A stretch of DNA of 64,000 nucleotides from Demequina sediminis (GCF_030296675.1 NZ_AP027736.1:930001-994000); one strand, 5' to 3'. Shown: positions 1 to 8,767, counted from the first letter of the stretch. The notes: a model not told the origin generated them from the letters alone. Numbers and translations: made by a program.

Positions 1-49
1 GACACCACCGCGCGCCACGTTCCGTCCGTGGACTGTCGCACCCGACGCC

Positions 50-55
50 TAGGGT
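50..55 (+). promoter_or_regulatory. -10 element of RecB-type nuclease gene
   Basis: TAGGGT, followed by 6 nt and then the ATG at 62, with no Shine-Dalgarno sequence. The spacing puts the transcription start on or next to the start codon, so the mRNA is probably leaderless. Confidence 0.55.
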
Positions 56-61
56 GAGGGC

Positions 62-904
62 ATGCCTCGCAAGCCCGCGTTGTCGCCCTCTCGAGCCGGC
101 GACTTTCAGCAGTGTCCCCTGCTGTTCCGCTATCGGACCGTCGACCGCCTCCCGGAGCCGCCTTCCCCTGCGGCGACGCTCGGCACGCTCGTGCACGCCG
201 TGCTCGAGAGGCTGTACGACCTCCCGGCGGCGCAGCGCACGGTGGACGCCGCACACGCGCGCCTCGAGCCGCAATGGCGCGCGATGATCGATCAGGACCC
301 GCGACTCGCGGATCTGCACGCCGACCCTGCCGCGGAGTCGGCGTGGCTCGCGGAGGGCCGTCAGCGCCTCGCGACCTACTTCGATCTCGAGAACCCGCAG
401 CGACTCGAGCCGGCGGCCCGCGAGGAGATGGTGGAGGTCCAGCTCGAGGATGGTCCCCTCCTGCGAGGAATCATCGACCGCATCGACATCGCCCCCGACG
501 GCTCGATCAGGATCGTGGACTACAAGACCGGCAAGACCCCCGATCCTCGCTGGGGAGAGCGCAAGGAGCGGTTCCAGATGCGCTTCTATGCGCTCGTCGT
601 GGAGCGCATTCGCGAGCGCAGGCCCGCGCTGCTCCAGCTCCTCTTCCTGCGCGACGGAGGCCGCCTCGAGATCCGCCCGACGGGCGACGACATCGCGAAG
701 GTCGAGCACGAGATTCGCGAGCTGTGGGCGGAGATCACCGCGGCCGCGTCCGCGGGACGCTTCCGCCCGCGCACGTCCAAGCTGTGCGGCTGGTGCTCGT
801 TCCAGGAACAATGCCCCGAGTTCGGGGGCATCGAGCCGCCCCTCGACCCCGACGCGGTCGAGCGCGCGCTGGGCGTGAGGCCCGTCGCGGGCGCCCCCTC
901 CTAG
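62..904 (+). CDS. RecB-family PD-(D/E)XK exonuclease
   Basis: A 280-residue nuclease of the RecB/Cas4-like PD-(D/E)XK superfamily, expected to act on DNA in the cytoplasm. The nuclease core is visible as IIDRID around residue 139 and IVDYKTGK at 151-158 (Asp153, Lys155). Cys18 together with Cys242, Cys245 and Cys251 (CGWCSFQEQC) forms the four-cysteine set that holds an iron-sulfur cluster in this family. No helicase domain is present, so this is the stand-alone actinobacterial form, whose exact repair role is not established. The start is supported by a leaderless-type -10. The gene converges on the Cache protein gene and overlaps its stop by 4 bp. Confidence 0.88.
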   Translation: MPRKPALSPSRAGDFQQCPLLFRYRTVDRLPEPPSPAATLGTLVHAVLERLYDLPAAQRTVDAAHARLEPQWRAMIDQDPRLADLHADPAAESAWLAEGRQRLATYFDLENPQRLEPAAREEMVEVQLEDGPLLRGIIDRIDIAPDGSIRIVDYKTGKTPDPRWGERKERFQMRFYALVVERIRERRPALLQLLFLRDGGRLEIRPTGDDIAKVEHEIRELWAEITAAASAGRFRPRTSKLCGWCSFQEQCPEFGGIEPPLDPDAVERALGVRPVAGAPS

Positions 905-1515
905 GAGGTCACCGCGGCGCTGAGCCGTCGCGAAGTCTCCGCGAGCGCCTCGGTTCGGGCGGCGGCCTCGACATCGTCCACAGAGATGCCGGATCCGACC
1001 ACCCAGCCCCACTCGGGCACCCCGGCCACGTACGACACCTTGGGGGCCGACTCCTCCGAGCCTGGCTTGGGCCAGGTGGAGGAGACGAACCCGGCACCCT
1101 GCTCCTGCACAAGCGCGACGAACTCGACGAAGATCGCGGTGCCGTGGGTGTCGAGCGTGCCGCTCACATCCGTGCCCTCGAGCTCGGGCTTGATGGGGTG
1201 CATCACCATCACCGGGCCCTCGTCGTTGATCCAGAAGTACTCCTCGCCCGAGTAGCGCAGATCGCGCAGCTTGGCGGCGGCGAAGGACTGCGCCTGCTCG
1301 AGCGTCAGTTCACCCGACGCGGCCTGGGCGACGTACGAGTCCACGATCTGCACGCCGACCTCGACTACCTGCCGCGTCGCATTCTCGCGTTCGGTCATCA
1401 TGCGATCGCGCACCGTGAGCGCGCCTACCAGAATGATGGTCGCCATCCCCAGCGCGATGAGGGCCACGATGGCCCAAATCCGCGCCTGAATCGACATCGC
1501 CCGCACTGCCTTCAT
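901..1515 (-). CDS. Orphan single-Cache sensor protein
   Basis: A 204-residue protein with one N-terminal membrane helix (about residues 8-32) followed by an extracytoplasmic sCache_2-type domain. Typical features are YFWINDEGPVMVMHP in the middle and GVPEWGWVVGSGISVDDV near the end. Cache domains bind small ligands in chemoreceptors and histidine kinases, but here the protein stops right after the domain, with no second membrane helix, HAMP or signalling module. I chose the ATG at 1515 because GGGAG lies about 10 nt upstream; a GTG at 1563 is the longest alternative. It may be a truncated chemoreceptor or a free sensor subunit working with a partner elsewhere. Confidence 0.75.
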   Translation of the reverse strand: MKAVRAMSIQARIWAIVALIALGMATIILVGALTVRDRMMTERENATRQVVEVGVQIVDSYVAQAASGELTLEQAQSFAAAKLRDLRYSGEEYFWINDEGPVMVMHPIKPELEGTDVSGTLDTHGTAIFVEFVALVQEQGAGFVSSTWPKPGSEESAPKVSYVAGVPEWGWVVGSGISVDDVEAAARTEALAETSRRLSAAVTS

Positions 1516-1599
1516 CGCGATCGCTCTCCCTGACGGTTGCGTACTGGCCGTCACATCGGCCACGCGGACAGGTTGGTGAGGGATGACCTCGGGACGGGC

Positions 1600-2289
1600 C
1601 TAGACGTCCGCCCCGAGCTCGTCGATCATCTCGCCGCCGACGATCCGTGACAGGGCCGCGACGTCGAGACCCTCGAGCGAGCGCACGCGGCTGAGACCGG
1701 GGCGGGGCTCGAGGGGAGTGAGGCGGCGGACGCCGATCGTCGCTGCCCCCGAGGTGTAGGCCGACCCCACTCCGGCGGGAGAGTCCTCGATCGCGACGCA
1801 CTGCGTGATGTCGACGCCCAGGCGGGCCGCCGCGGTCAGGTACGGCTCGGGGTGGGGCTTGCCGTGGGTGACCTGGTCTCCCGTCACCACGACGGCGAAC
1901 GCGTCGGGAGCGCGCGACACGAAGGCATCGGCAAGCATCGAGTAGGACATCGTCACGAGCGCACACGGGATGCCTGCGGTCACGACCGCGTCGAGAAGGG
2001 CCCGCGCATCGGCGTTCCACGGCACGTCCTGACGCACCTGGGCCGTGACGCGCCCCAGCAGGTAGGAGATGACATCGTCGGGCGCGAGGTCGACCCCGCG
2101 ATCGATCATCGCGAGGGCCGACACGGTGAGCGGATTGCCCACCAAGGCGAGTCCATCCTCGTGCGTCCATTCGATGCCGAACCTCGCGGCGAGCTCGGTC
2201 TCGGCACCGATCCAATAGGGCTCGGAATCGATCAGCGTGCCGTCCATGTCCCACAGGACCGCGGCAGGTGGCGGCGCCTTCTCATTCAT
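1600..2289 (-). CDS. HAD-superfamily phosphatase (PGM-beta/GPH type)
   Basis: A 229-residue cytoplasmic HAD hydrolase expected to dephosphorylate a small phospho-sugar or phosphoglycolate-like metabolite. Motif I is WDMDGTLID (nucleophile Asp14, Asp16), motif II the Thr/Ser in LVTMS (113-115), motif III Lys144 in HGKPHPEPY, and motif IV AIEDS (Glu168, Asp169). An alpha-helical cap lies between motifs I and II. The start at 2289 was chosen over an upstream in-frame codon because motif I then falls at the usual distance from the N-terminus and a TAGACT -10 lies 8 nt upstream. It is divergent from the PAC2 gene with only 24 bp between the start codons. The substrate cannot be told. Confidence 0.85.
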   Translation of the reverse strand: MNEKAPPPAAVLWDMDGTLIDSEPYWIGAETELAARFGIEWTHEDGLALVGNPLTVSALAMIDRGVDLAPDDVISYLLGRVTAQVRQDVPWNADARALLDAVVTAGIPCALVTMSYSMLADAFVSRAPDAFAVVVTGDQVTHGKPHPEPYLTAAARLGVDITQCVAIEDSPAGVGSAYTSGAATIGVRRLTPLEPRPGLSRVRSLEGLDVAALSRIVGGEMIDELGADV

Positions 2290-2297
2290 ATGGGGCC

Positions 2298-2307
2298 AGT
2301 CTAGGCT
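2298..2307. promoter_or_regulatory. Overlapping divergent -10 elements
   Basis: TAGACT on the minus strand (2298-2303) ends 8 nt before the HAD start, and TAGGCT on the plus strand (2302-2307) ends 6 nt before the PAC2 ATG at 2314. The two hexamers share two base pairs, so RNA polymerase can probably occupy only one of them at a time. Confidence 0.6.
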
Positions 2308-2313
2308 GGCCGA

Positions 2314-3180
2314 ATGACCCCCGACAGCGACCCCGCAGCCCTGGCCGCCGACCAGTCCGTGATGATCGCGGCCTTCGAGGGCTGGAACGATGCCGGGTCC
2401 GCCGCCTCCTCCGCTCTCGACCACTTGGCCCGCTCCTGGAACGCGCGCGAGTACGCCACGCTGGACCCCGAGGAGTATCACGACTTCCAGGTGAGCCGCC
2501 CGAGCATCCAGACAGTGCCGAGCGGCGAGCGCGTCGTGTCATGGCCGGGGACCGTCATCTCGACCGCGAACGGCCCGTGGGTGGGCGACCGCGAGATCGC
2601 TCTCGTGCGCGGCATCGAGCCGTCGATGCGGTGGCGGCGTTTCTGCGGAGAGGTGCTCGACTACGCCGAGGACCTCGACATCAAGACCCTCATCGCATGC
2701 GGTGCGCTGCTGGTCGACGCGCCGCACACGCGCCCCCTGCCCACGTTCGTCACGAGCGAGGATGCCGCCGCGCGCGAGGCCTTCGACCTCGAGCGCTCGG
2801 ACTACGAGGGACCCACGGGCGTCCTTGGAGTCCTGGGTCACGAGGCGGCCCTGCGCGGCATCACCGTGATCTCGGTGTGGGTGGGCGTCCCGCACTACAT
2901 CGCGCACCCGCCGAGCCCCAAGGCCACCATCTCGATCCTGTCCCAACTCGAGCGATTCCTGGGCGAGCCGATCGAGCTGGGTGAGCTTCCCGACGAGGCC
3001 GAGGCGTGGCAGCACGGTGCCGACGAGCTCATGGATGACGACGACGAGATCGCGGCGCACGTCGAGCAGCTCGAGGCCGTCATGGATGAAACGAGCCTGC
3101 CCGAGGCGTCGGGTGATGCGATCGCTGCCGAGTTCGAGAAGTTCCTGCGCCGCAGGGACCTGGGCAACGGCAAGGCCTGA
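2314..3180 (+). CDS. PAC2-family protein (proteasome assembly chaperone-like)
   Basis: A 288-residue soluble protein of the PAC2 family, named after the eukaryotic proteasome assembly chaperone 2. Members are common in actinobacteria, and their bacterial function is not settled. Family-like stretches are AAFEGWNDAGSAASSA near residue 18 and GVLGVLGHEAALRGI in the middle. The C-terminus is acidic with a heptad-like helix (roughly 220-275) that could form a coiled coil. The ATG lies 6 nt after a TAGGCT hexamer, giving a leaderless start. It converges on uppP, and one copy of the GGACGATGCC repeat lies in the gap. Confidence 0.85.
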   Translation: MTPDSDPAALAADQSVMIAAFEGWNDAGSAASSALDHLARSWNAREYATLDPEEYHDFQVSRPSIQTVPSGERVVSWPGTVISTANGPWVGDREIALVRGIEPSMRWRRFCGEVLDYAEDLDIKTLIACGALLVDAPHTRPLPTFVTSEDAAAREAFDLERSDYEGPTGVLGVLGHEAALRGITVISVWVGVPHYIAHPPSPKATISILSQLERFLGEPIELGELPDEAEAWQHGADELMDDDDEIAAHVEQLEAVMDETSLPEASGDAIAAEFEKFLRRRDLGNGKA

Positions 3181-3237
3181 GTCGCCCCGGTCCCGTTTCG
3201 GGCGCTCGGGCGACGGGCGAATGGACGATGCCCGTGG

Positions 3238-4098
3238 CTAGGTCGCGCTGATGACCCCGGCAGCGAGCAACGCGACGATCACACCGGCCGCCAGGATCCG
3301 GTACACCACGAACGGCAGGTAGCTGCGCTGCGTCACGAGGCGCAGGAACCACACGATGACCGCGTAGCCCACGCCGAAGGCCACGGCAGCCGCGATCGCC
3401 GTGTTCACCAGGCCCGGAGCCCCCGGGGCCTGCAGCGAGTCGAACTCCGTCACGAGCTCGAACACTCCGGAACCGAGCACGGCGGGGATCGCCAGCAGGA
3501 AGGACATGCGCGCGGCCGCCTCCCTGGTCATGCCCAGGAACAGGCCCATCGTGATGGTGCCGCCCGAGCGCGAGACACCGGGAATGAGCGCCATCGCCTG
3601 CGCCGCGCCCAGCAGCACGGCGTCCTTCACGGTGAGCGAGTCCAGCTCCCGGCGCTTGGCGCCCACGCGGTCGGCGAGCCACAGCACCAAGGCGAAGACC
3701 GCGAGCACCGTCGCGGTGATGTAGAGGTTACGCAGGCTGGTCTCGATCGCGTCCTTGAACAGCAGGCCGCCGGCCACGATCGGGATCGAGCCGAGGATCA
3801 CCCACCAGCCCATCCGGGCGTCCGCGCTGTGCGCACCCAACCGGGCCTTGGCATCGGCCCCATCCCGGCCCGCGAGAGCGCGGAACCACGCCGCGACGAT
3901 CCGCGTGATGTCCTTCCAGAAGTACACGAGCACCGCGGCCTCGGTGCCGATCTGGATGATCGCGGTGAACGCCGCTCCGGGGTCCTCGCCGTGCGGGAGC
4001 AGCGGCCCGATCACGCGAATGTGCGCGCTCGAGGAGATCGGCAGGAACTCCGTGAGTCCCTGCACCAGACCGAGGATGACCGCTTCCCACCAACCCAT
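3238..4098 (-). CDS. uppP: Undecaprenyl-diphosphatase
   Basis: A 286-residue integral membrane enzyme of the BacA/UppP family. It dephosphorylates undecaprenyl pyrophosphate to recycle the lipid carrier for peptidoglycan and other wall polymers; loss or gain changes bacitracin sensitivity in known cases. Signature 1 is GLVQGLTEFLPISSSAH (residues 10-26, Glu17) and signature 2 is PGVSRSGGTITMG (173-185, Arg177). Length and the multiple membrane helices match the family. TAGTGT 6 nt upstream of the ATG suggests leaderless transcription, divergent from the aldo/keto reductase. Confidence 0.95.
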   Translation of the reverse strand: MGWWEAVILGLVQGLTEFLPISSSAHIRVIGPLLPHGEDPGAAFTAIIQIGTEAAVLVYFWKDITRIVAAWFRALAGRDGADAKARLGAHSADARMGWWVILGSIPIVAGGLLFKDAIETSLRNLYITATVLAVFALVLWLADRVGAKRRELDSLTVKDAVLLGAAQAMALIPGVSRSGGTITMGLFLGMTREAAARMSFLLAIPAVLGSGVFELVTEFDSLQAPGAPGLVNTAIAAAVAFGVGYAVIVWFLRLVTQRSYLPFVVYRILAAGVIVALLAAGVISAT

Positions 4099-4104
4099 GG
4101 CGCA

Positions 4105-4110
4105 ACACTA
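4105..4110 (-). promoter_or_regulatory. -10 element of uppP
   Basis: TAGTGT read on the minus strand, 6 nt before the uppP ATG, with no ribosome-binding site in between. Confidence 0.55.
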
Positions 4111-4151
4111 ATGCCCGCGCGTCGCGCCCCGGCGCCGCCGCGCGGGTTCGG

Positions 4152-4157
4152 TAGCGT
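4152..4157 (+). promoter_or_regulatory. -10 element of aldo/keto reductase gene
   Basis: TAGCGT, 7 nt before the ATG at 4165. It is only 42 bp from the divergent uppP -10. Confidence 0.5.
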
Positions 4158-4164
4158 CGCTCCC

Positions 4165-5127
4165 ATGCAGCGCGCGAGGATCGGGACCACGGGACTCGAG
4201 GTGTCGCGCCTGACGCTGGGCACCATGACCTGGAGCCGCGACACGGACGAGGACGAGGCGGGGGCGCAACTCGACGCGTTTCTCGATGCCGGCGGCACCC
4301 TCCTCGACACGGCGGCGTCCTACGCGGACGGCGGCTCGGAGGAGCTGATCGGGCGCATGCTGGGCGGCACGGTCGCGCGCGCGGACGTGCAGATCTGCAC
4401 CAAGGCTGGCATCCGGAGGACGACCCACGGCGGCGTGGTCGACGCCTCCCGCGACACGATGCTCGACACGCTCGACGCCTCGCTCGCGCGCCTGGGCACC
4501 GACCACGTCGACGTGTGGCTCGTGCACCAGTTCGACGCCGGGACGCCGCTTGACGAGACGCTGCACGCGCTCGAGATCGCGGTCAACAGCGGCCGCGCGC
4601 GCTATGTGGGCGTGTCGAACTTCCCCGGCTGGGCGACCGCGAGGATCGCGACGCTGGCCGATCGCCGGCCGTCAATCGCCGCCACACAGGTCGAGTACTC
4701 GCTGCTCCAGCGCGGCATCGAGCGCGAGGTCGTCCCGGCGGCCGCGGCGCTCGGCATGGGCGTGATGGCGTGGTCGCCACTCGGACGCGGCGTGCTTACC
4801 GGCAAGTACCGCTCGGCGATCCCCGCGGACTCGCGGGCCGCCTCCGAGCACCTCGCGGGCTTCGTCGAGCCGTATCTCGACGACCGGGCGGGATCGATCG
4901 TCGAGGCGCTGGCGATCGCGTCGGAGGGGCTCGGCGTGAGCGCGCAAGAGACTGCCCTCGCGTGGGTGTTGTCGCGGCCCTTCGTGGCGACCGCGGTCGT
5001 CGGCGCGCGCACCGCCGAGCAGCTCGTGCCCTCGTTGCGGGCCACGCAGTTGCGGCTGCCTCCCGCAATCGGAGACGCTCTCGACGAGGTCTCCGCGATC
5101 GATCTGGGATACCCGGAGCGGCGATGA
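4165..5127 (+). CDS. Aldo/keto reductase
   Basis: A 320-residue NAD(P)H-dependent oxidoreductase with a TIM-barrel fold, reducing aldehydes or ketones in the cytoplasm. The catalytic tetrad is readable: Asp48 and Tyr53 (LLDTAASYADGG), Lys80 (ICTKAG) and His121 (WLVHQF). The C-terminal GARTAEQL stretch matches the cofactor phosphate-binding segment of the family. A much longer upstream extension is open in frame but antisense to uppP; the start at 4165 follows a leaderless-type -10 and begins with the usual RIGTTGLEVSRLTLGTM. The natural substrate is unknown. Confidence 0.9.
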   Translation: MQRARIGTTGLEVSRLTLGTMTWSRDTDEDEAGAQLDAFLDAGGTLLDTAASYADGGSEELIGRMLGGTVARADVQICTKAGIRRTTHGGVVDASRDTMLDTLDASLARLGTDHVDVWLVHQFDAGTPLDETLHALEIAVNSGRARYVGVSNFPGWATARIATLADRRPSIAATQVEYSLLQRGIEREVVPAAAALGMGVMAWSPLGRGVLTGKYRSAIPADSRAASEHLAGFVEPYLDDRAGSIVEALAIASEGLGVSAQETALAWVLSRPFVATAVVGARTAEQLVPSLRATQLRLPPAIGDALDEVSAIDLGYPERR

Positions 5128-5155
5128 CTCCCCCGGCCTGGCGGTACGGCGAGCC

Positions 5156-5467
5156 TCAGCGCAGCTCGAAGTCGTCCAGGTCGTCGTCGAGGATGTCCTC
5201 GTCCTCCTCGGCGTGGGGATCGAGTTCGTCCTCGGCCAGGCCGTCCTCGTCGGCGTCGGAGTCGTCCGCATCGTCGAGCAGCATCGGCAGGGTCTCCCCG
5301 TACTCGACGTCCAGGACCGCCTCATACCTGTCAAACGCCTCGGCGAGAGCGTCGTACGCGTCGTCGACCGAGGCATCGGCCTCTCCTCGACGGGCGAGGA
5401 CGGCGGCGAGGTGCTCCTCGTACGCCGCGACGAGCACCCTCAGCGCCTCATGCGCGTTCGAATCCAT
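5156..5467 (-). CDS. Conserved actinobacterial acidic hypothetical protein
   Basis: A 103-residue protein of unknown function. The first 60 residues look helical (NAHEALRVLVAAYEEHLAAV) and the last 40 are almost entirely Asp/Glu. Similar short proteins sit next to DUF5703 genes in other actinobacteria and are sometimes labelled primosomal, without evidence I can see here. The ATG at 5467 was chosen because TAACGT ends 7 nt upstream; a longer in-frame start would overlap the divergent DUF5703 gene. Confidence 0.65.
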   Translation of the reverse strand: MDSNAHEALRVLVAAYEEHLAAVLARRGEADASVDDAYDALAEAFDRYEAVLDVEYGETLPMLLDDADDSDADEDGLAEDELDPHAEEDEDILDDDLDDFELR

Positions 5468-5509
5468 GGCTATGACGTTACCCGGACACCGGGTTGAATG
5501 GGAGGCGAG

Positions 5510-5779
5510 ATGAACCAGCACAGCGAGCGCTCCACCCACATCGTCACTCCGACGCGCCGCGTCGCCTCCGCGGACAGTCGCTTCGACTGGCGCGTGGTCG
5601 ACATTCCGCGCGAGGTCACACGCGCCGAGGCGCGCGCGCTGCTCACCGAGCAGGCCGAGTACGGGCGCTGGGACCTCATCCGTTCGCAGACGTTCATCGG
5701 CGGCGCGCGACGCGTGTGGCTGCGGCGCCGCGTCATGAACGTCCGCCGCACGGACCTCGCCCGGACGGACGCCGCGTAG
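5510..5779 (+). CDS. DUF5703 family protein
   Basis: An 89-residue basic protein matching the actinobacterial DUF5703 family as I recognise it. The core reads WRVVDIPREVTRAEARALL, then YGRWDL, then RRVWLRRRVMNVRRT. The function is unknown; the Arg-rich C-terminus could contact nucleic acid. The start at 5510 is preferred over the ATG at 5498 because GGAGGCG (5501-5507) is a good ribosome-binding site for it. It converges on the M20 peptidase gene. Confidence 0.75.
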   Translation: MNQHSERSTHIVTPTRRVASADSRFDWRVVDIPREVTRAEARALLTEQAEYGRWDLIRSQTFIGGARRVWLRRRVMNVRRTDLARTDAA

Positions 5780-5801
5780 GAACCCGCGGCCTCGAGACGC
5801 C

Positions 5802-7100
5802 TCAGCAGTCCGCGAGGAAGCGCACCATCACGTCGGTGCCGAACTCGAGCGAGTCGATCGGCACGCGCTCGTCGATCCCATGGAAGAGCGCGGGGAAGTC
5901 GAGCTCGGGAGGCAGGCGCAGCGGCGCGAAGCCGTAGCCGGCGATCCCGATCTGGGCGAGATGCTTGTTGTCCGTGCCGCCCATCATCATGTACGGCAGC
6001 ACTACCGCGTCCGGATCGTCAGCGGTGACCGCCGCGATCGCCTTGCGCACCAGCGGGACGTCGAACGGCAGGTCGATCGCGGGCTCCGTGATGTACTGCT
6101 CGACCTTGACGTGCGTGCCCGCGAGCTCCTCGATCTGGCGCAGCACCTGCTCCTGCTGACCCGGCAGGAAGCGCGAGTCGACGTAGCCGCCCGCGGTGTC
6201 GGGGATCACGTTGGTCTTGTATCCCGCGTCGAGCATCGTCGGATTCGAGGTGTTGCGCAGCGAGGCCTCCACCATGCGACCGACCGATCCGAGCCCCGCG
6301 ACGATCCTGTCGATGGTCTCGGCGTCGTCGGCGTACTCGATTCCCATGAGCTCGCCCGCACCCCGCAGGAGCGTCTCGACTGTCGGATTCACGTCGAGCG
6401 GCCACGGGAAGTCGCCGATCCTCGACATCGCGCCCGCGAGGTGAGTGACCGCGTTGTCGCGATGCACCAGGCTGCCGTGTCCCTGGACCCCCGAGGCGGC
6501 GAGCCGCAGCCACTGGATGCCCTTCTCCCCCGTCTGGAACAGGTAGACGCGCCGGCCCGCGACCTGAATCGAGAAGCCGCCGACCTCGGAGACGGCCTCG
6601 GTCGCGCCGTGGAAGTCCTCCGGGTGGTTGTCGACCATCCACTTCGCCCCGTGGGCGCCGCCGTGCTCCTCGTCCGCGAAGAATGCGATGACGATGTCCC
6701 TGGCGGGCTTGATCCCGTCGCGGACCATGCGCGACACGGCCGCAAGGTACATCGCGTCGACGCCCTTCATGTCGACGGCACCGCGGCCCCAGATCATCCC
6801 GTCGCGGACCTCGGCACCGAAGGGATCGACGCTCCAATCCTCGGCAAAGGCCGGCACGACATCGAGGTGTCCATGCAGCACGAGCGGTTCGCGCGTGCGG
6901 TCGGCGCCCTCCCACAGCGCGGTGAGGCTCGCGCGGCCGGGCTCGGACTCGCGGATCACGGGGTCAAGCCCGAGTCCCTCGAGGACGTTTGCGACGTAGT
7001 CGGCGGCCACACGCTCGCCAGGGCCGGGAGCTTCCCCGTAGTTGGAGGTATCGATGCGCATCAGGTCGCGCGCCATGCGGACCACGTCGGACTCGGTCAT
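5802..7100 (-). CDS. M20-family metallopeptidase (dipeptidase-like)
   Basis: A 432-residue zinc peptidase of the M20/M25/M40 family, probably cytoplasmic and acting on dipeptides or N-acyl amino acids. The metal and catalytic residues are visible as HGHLD (His78, Asp80), WGRGAVDMKG (bridging Asp110) and FADEEHGG (catalytic Glu144, Glu145). A lid/dimerisation domain follows at roughly 190-310 before the last metal ligand near the C-terminus. The start at 7100 fits the family N-terminus and has TAGCCT 7 nt upstream; the longer in-frame extension runs antisense into the neighbouring gene. The substrate is unknown. Confidence 0.9.
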   Translation of the reverse strand: MTESDVVRMARDLMRIDTSNYGEAPGPGERVAADYVANVLEGLGLDPVIRESEPGRASLTALWEGADRTREPLVLHGHLDVVPAFAEDWSVDPFGAEVRDGMIWGRGAVDMKGVDAMYLAAVSRMVRDGIKPARDIVIAFFADEEHGGAHGAKWMVDNHPEDFHGATEAVSEVGGFSIQVAGRRVYLFQTGEKGIQWLRLAASGVQGHGSLVHRDNAVTHLAGAMSRIGDFPWPLDVNPTVETLLRGAGELMGIEYADDAETIDRIVAGLGSVGRMVEASLRNTSNPTMLDAGYKTNVIPDTAGGYVDSRFLPGQQEQVLRQIEELAGTHVKVEQYITEPAIDLPFDVPLVRKAIAAVTADDPDAVVLPYMMMGGTDNKHLAQIGIAGYGFAPLRLPPELDFPALFHGIDERVPIDSLEFGTDVMVRFLADC

Positions 7101-7120
7101 GCGCCCCAGGCTATCGGGCG

Positions 7121-8520
7121 TCAGATGACCCGCCAGCCGTTCACGATCACGATTCCCAGCACCACGAGGCCCGCGAGCGAGAGCAGGTAGACGAGCCGTC
7201 GATAGCCGGCCTTCTGGGCCGCGATGACGATGCACGCGACGGCGCCAGGAATCAGTGCGAGTCCGTAGCGTCCGGTGACCTGGAGGAAGTACTGGGGCAC
7301 CGCGGTGTTGAGGTACGCCTGGGCCTGGACGATGGTGGGGTAGAGAACCGCTCCGGCCAGCAGCATCCAGCCCAGCGACCTGCGCGCGGGCTCCTTGGCG
7401 CACGCGACGATGACGGCAAACACGGCGCCGATCAGCAGCAGGTTGAGCAGCCTGGTCCACGACACCATGAGCGCGACGTCGAGCGGCTCCTGAAGGTAGT
7501 AGTCAGAGACCAGGTTGAGGCCGCTGAAGGCCGTCTCGAGCCACTCCGAGCCAGGCAGCCCAAGGACATCGCGCGTGTTAAGTCCCACGAGCGGGTTCTG
7601 CCAATTCGGATCGCCGCGTCCTCCCTGCCATGCCTGCCACAGTGCGTAGGGCACCAGGATCGCGGCAGCCATGGCCCCCACGAGCGCCACGTCCTTGCCG
7701 CGCGGGTGTGCGCGACGCCAGCCGCGCACCACGCGGTACGTGAGCAGCGCGCCGAGCGCGATGAAGGGAATGGCGCCGATCGTCTTGGTCATCCCCGCCA
7801 CCCCGGCGAGCGCGGCGGCCACCCGCCAGTCGGCATCGTCGTCGACGAACACGCGCGCGGCCAGCCAGATGGCCGATGCCCCGATGACGATCGCGGCGGT
7901 GTCCGGATTGACGGTGGTCACCGCGTGCAGCACGCGCGGGAAGGCGGGCAGGAGGAGCGGCGCGATGATCGCGGCGGCGGGGTCGATCCGCCACCGCCGC
8001 AGCGCGATGAAGGTCATGTACATCCCGGCCGCGAGCCACAGCACGCCGAAGAGTCGCGCCGCGGTGACGAAGTCGATCCCGTCGATCGCCGCGTCCATGG
8101 TGCGCGCCGGCACCCCGACCGACACGTAGTAGAGCGGGGGTGGCTGAAGTTGTATTGCTGACCCGAGTAGGGGAACTGCCATGCCTGTGCGTCCTCGCCA
8201 CACGCCGGCAGCACGTAGCGCTCCTGGCCGACGCACGCCCAGATGTCGCGGATCTCGGGGGCGATCACCGAGCCCGCGAATGGCACCTCGAGGTGCGCTG
8301 CTTTCCAGGCATAGTCCGCGTGGGTGGGCTCGTCGATGCGGGACATCGCAGAGCCGGGGCCCAGCACCACGGGGATGACGATGGCTGCCGCGACCGCGAG
8401 GTAGAGCGCGAGAACGCCGGTGCGCGCGCGCCAGGTGTCGCGGAAGGAGGCGGCCCAGTGCTCGGCCATGCCGATCCACTCGGAGGGCAACAACGCCCTC
8501 CGTTGGGTCGTGACTGTCAC
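7121..8520 (-). CDS. DUF2142-type polytopic membrane protein (frameshifted here)
   Basis: A membrane protein of about 465 residues with roughly ten hydrophobic segments, like DUF2142 proteins that resemble GT-C glycosyltransferases. The N-terminal part carries the SRIDEPTHADYAWK signature, where an acidic residue follows the first membrane helix. The coding frame changes at the G run 8136-8140. Adding one G joins QQYNFSHP to PLYYVSVGVP, which matches how the family continues, so a missing base is likely rather than a dead gene. The start is a GTG at 8520 with AGGAG upstream. A role in transferring sugars to cell-surface polymers is inference. Confidence 0.72.
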
Positions 8521-8645
8521 CGGCGCTCCTTGTCGGCCTGCAGGGGCGCCGAACTGGCGCGCTCCTCGCATGGTACCGGCGCCTTTGCGCGAACCGCGCG
8601 CGACTCCCCGCGCGCTGCTCGCGGCCGCGATGGGGGCGAGAATGC

Positions 8646-8677
8646 GAGAGGACCCGACCGTGTGATCGGGGCCTCTC
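8646..8677 (-). terminator. Terminator hairpin after tRNA-Leu
   Basis: GAGAGG and CCTCTC pair, then after one mismatch CCCGA pairs with TCGGG around an 8-nt loop. It lies immediately 3' of the tRNA on the minus strand. No T-run follows, as is common in high-GC actinobacteria. Confidence 0.6.
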
Positions 8678-8680
8678 ATG

Positions 8681-8767
8681 TGGTGTCCGAGGGGGACTTG
8701 AACCCCCACGCCCTATACGGGCACTAGCACCTCAAGCTAGCGCGTCTGCCATTTCCGCCACCCGGAC
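8681..8767 (-). tRNA. tRNA-Leu(GAG)
   Basis: An 87-nt class II tRNA including an encoded CCA. The acceptor stem pairs GTCCGGG with CTCGGAC (one G-T pair), followed by discriminator A and CCA. The anticodon stem-loop is CTAGC-TTGAGGT-GCTAG, so the anticodon is GAG, reading CUC, a frequent leucine codon at this GC content. The T arm GGGGGTTCAAGTCCCCC and a long variable arm confirm the leucine class. A possible -10 (TACAGT, 8811-8816 on the minus strand) lies upstream. Confidence 0.95.

Noticed and set aside
4165..5127. Much longer upstream starts for the aldo/keto reductase (from 3829), fabG (from 30173) and glgC (from 22413)
   Set aside because: The extensions are antisense to conserved neighbouring genes. 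The chosen starts give family-typical N-termini with promoter elements at the right distance.
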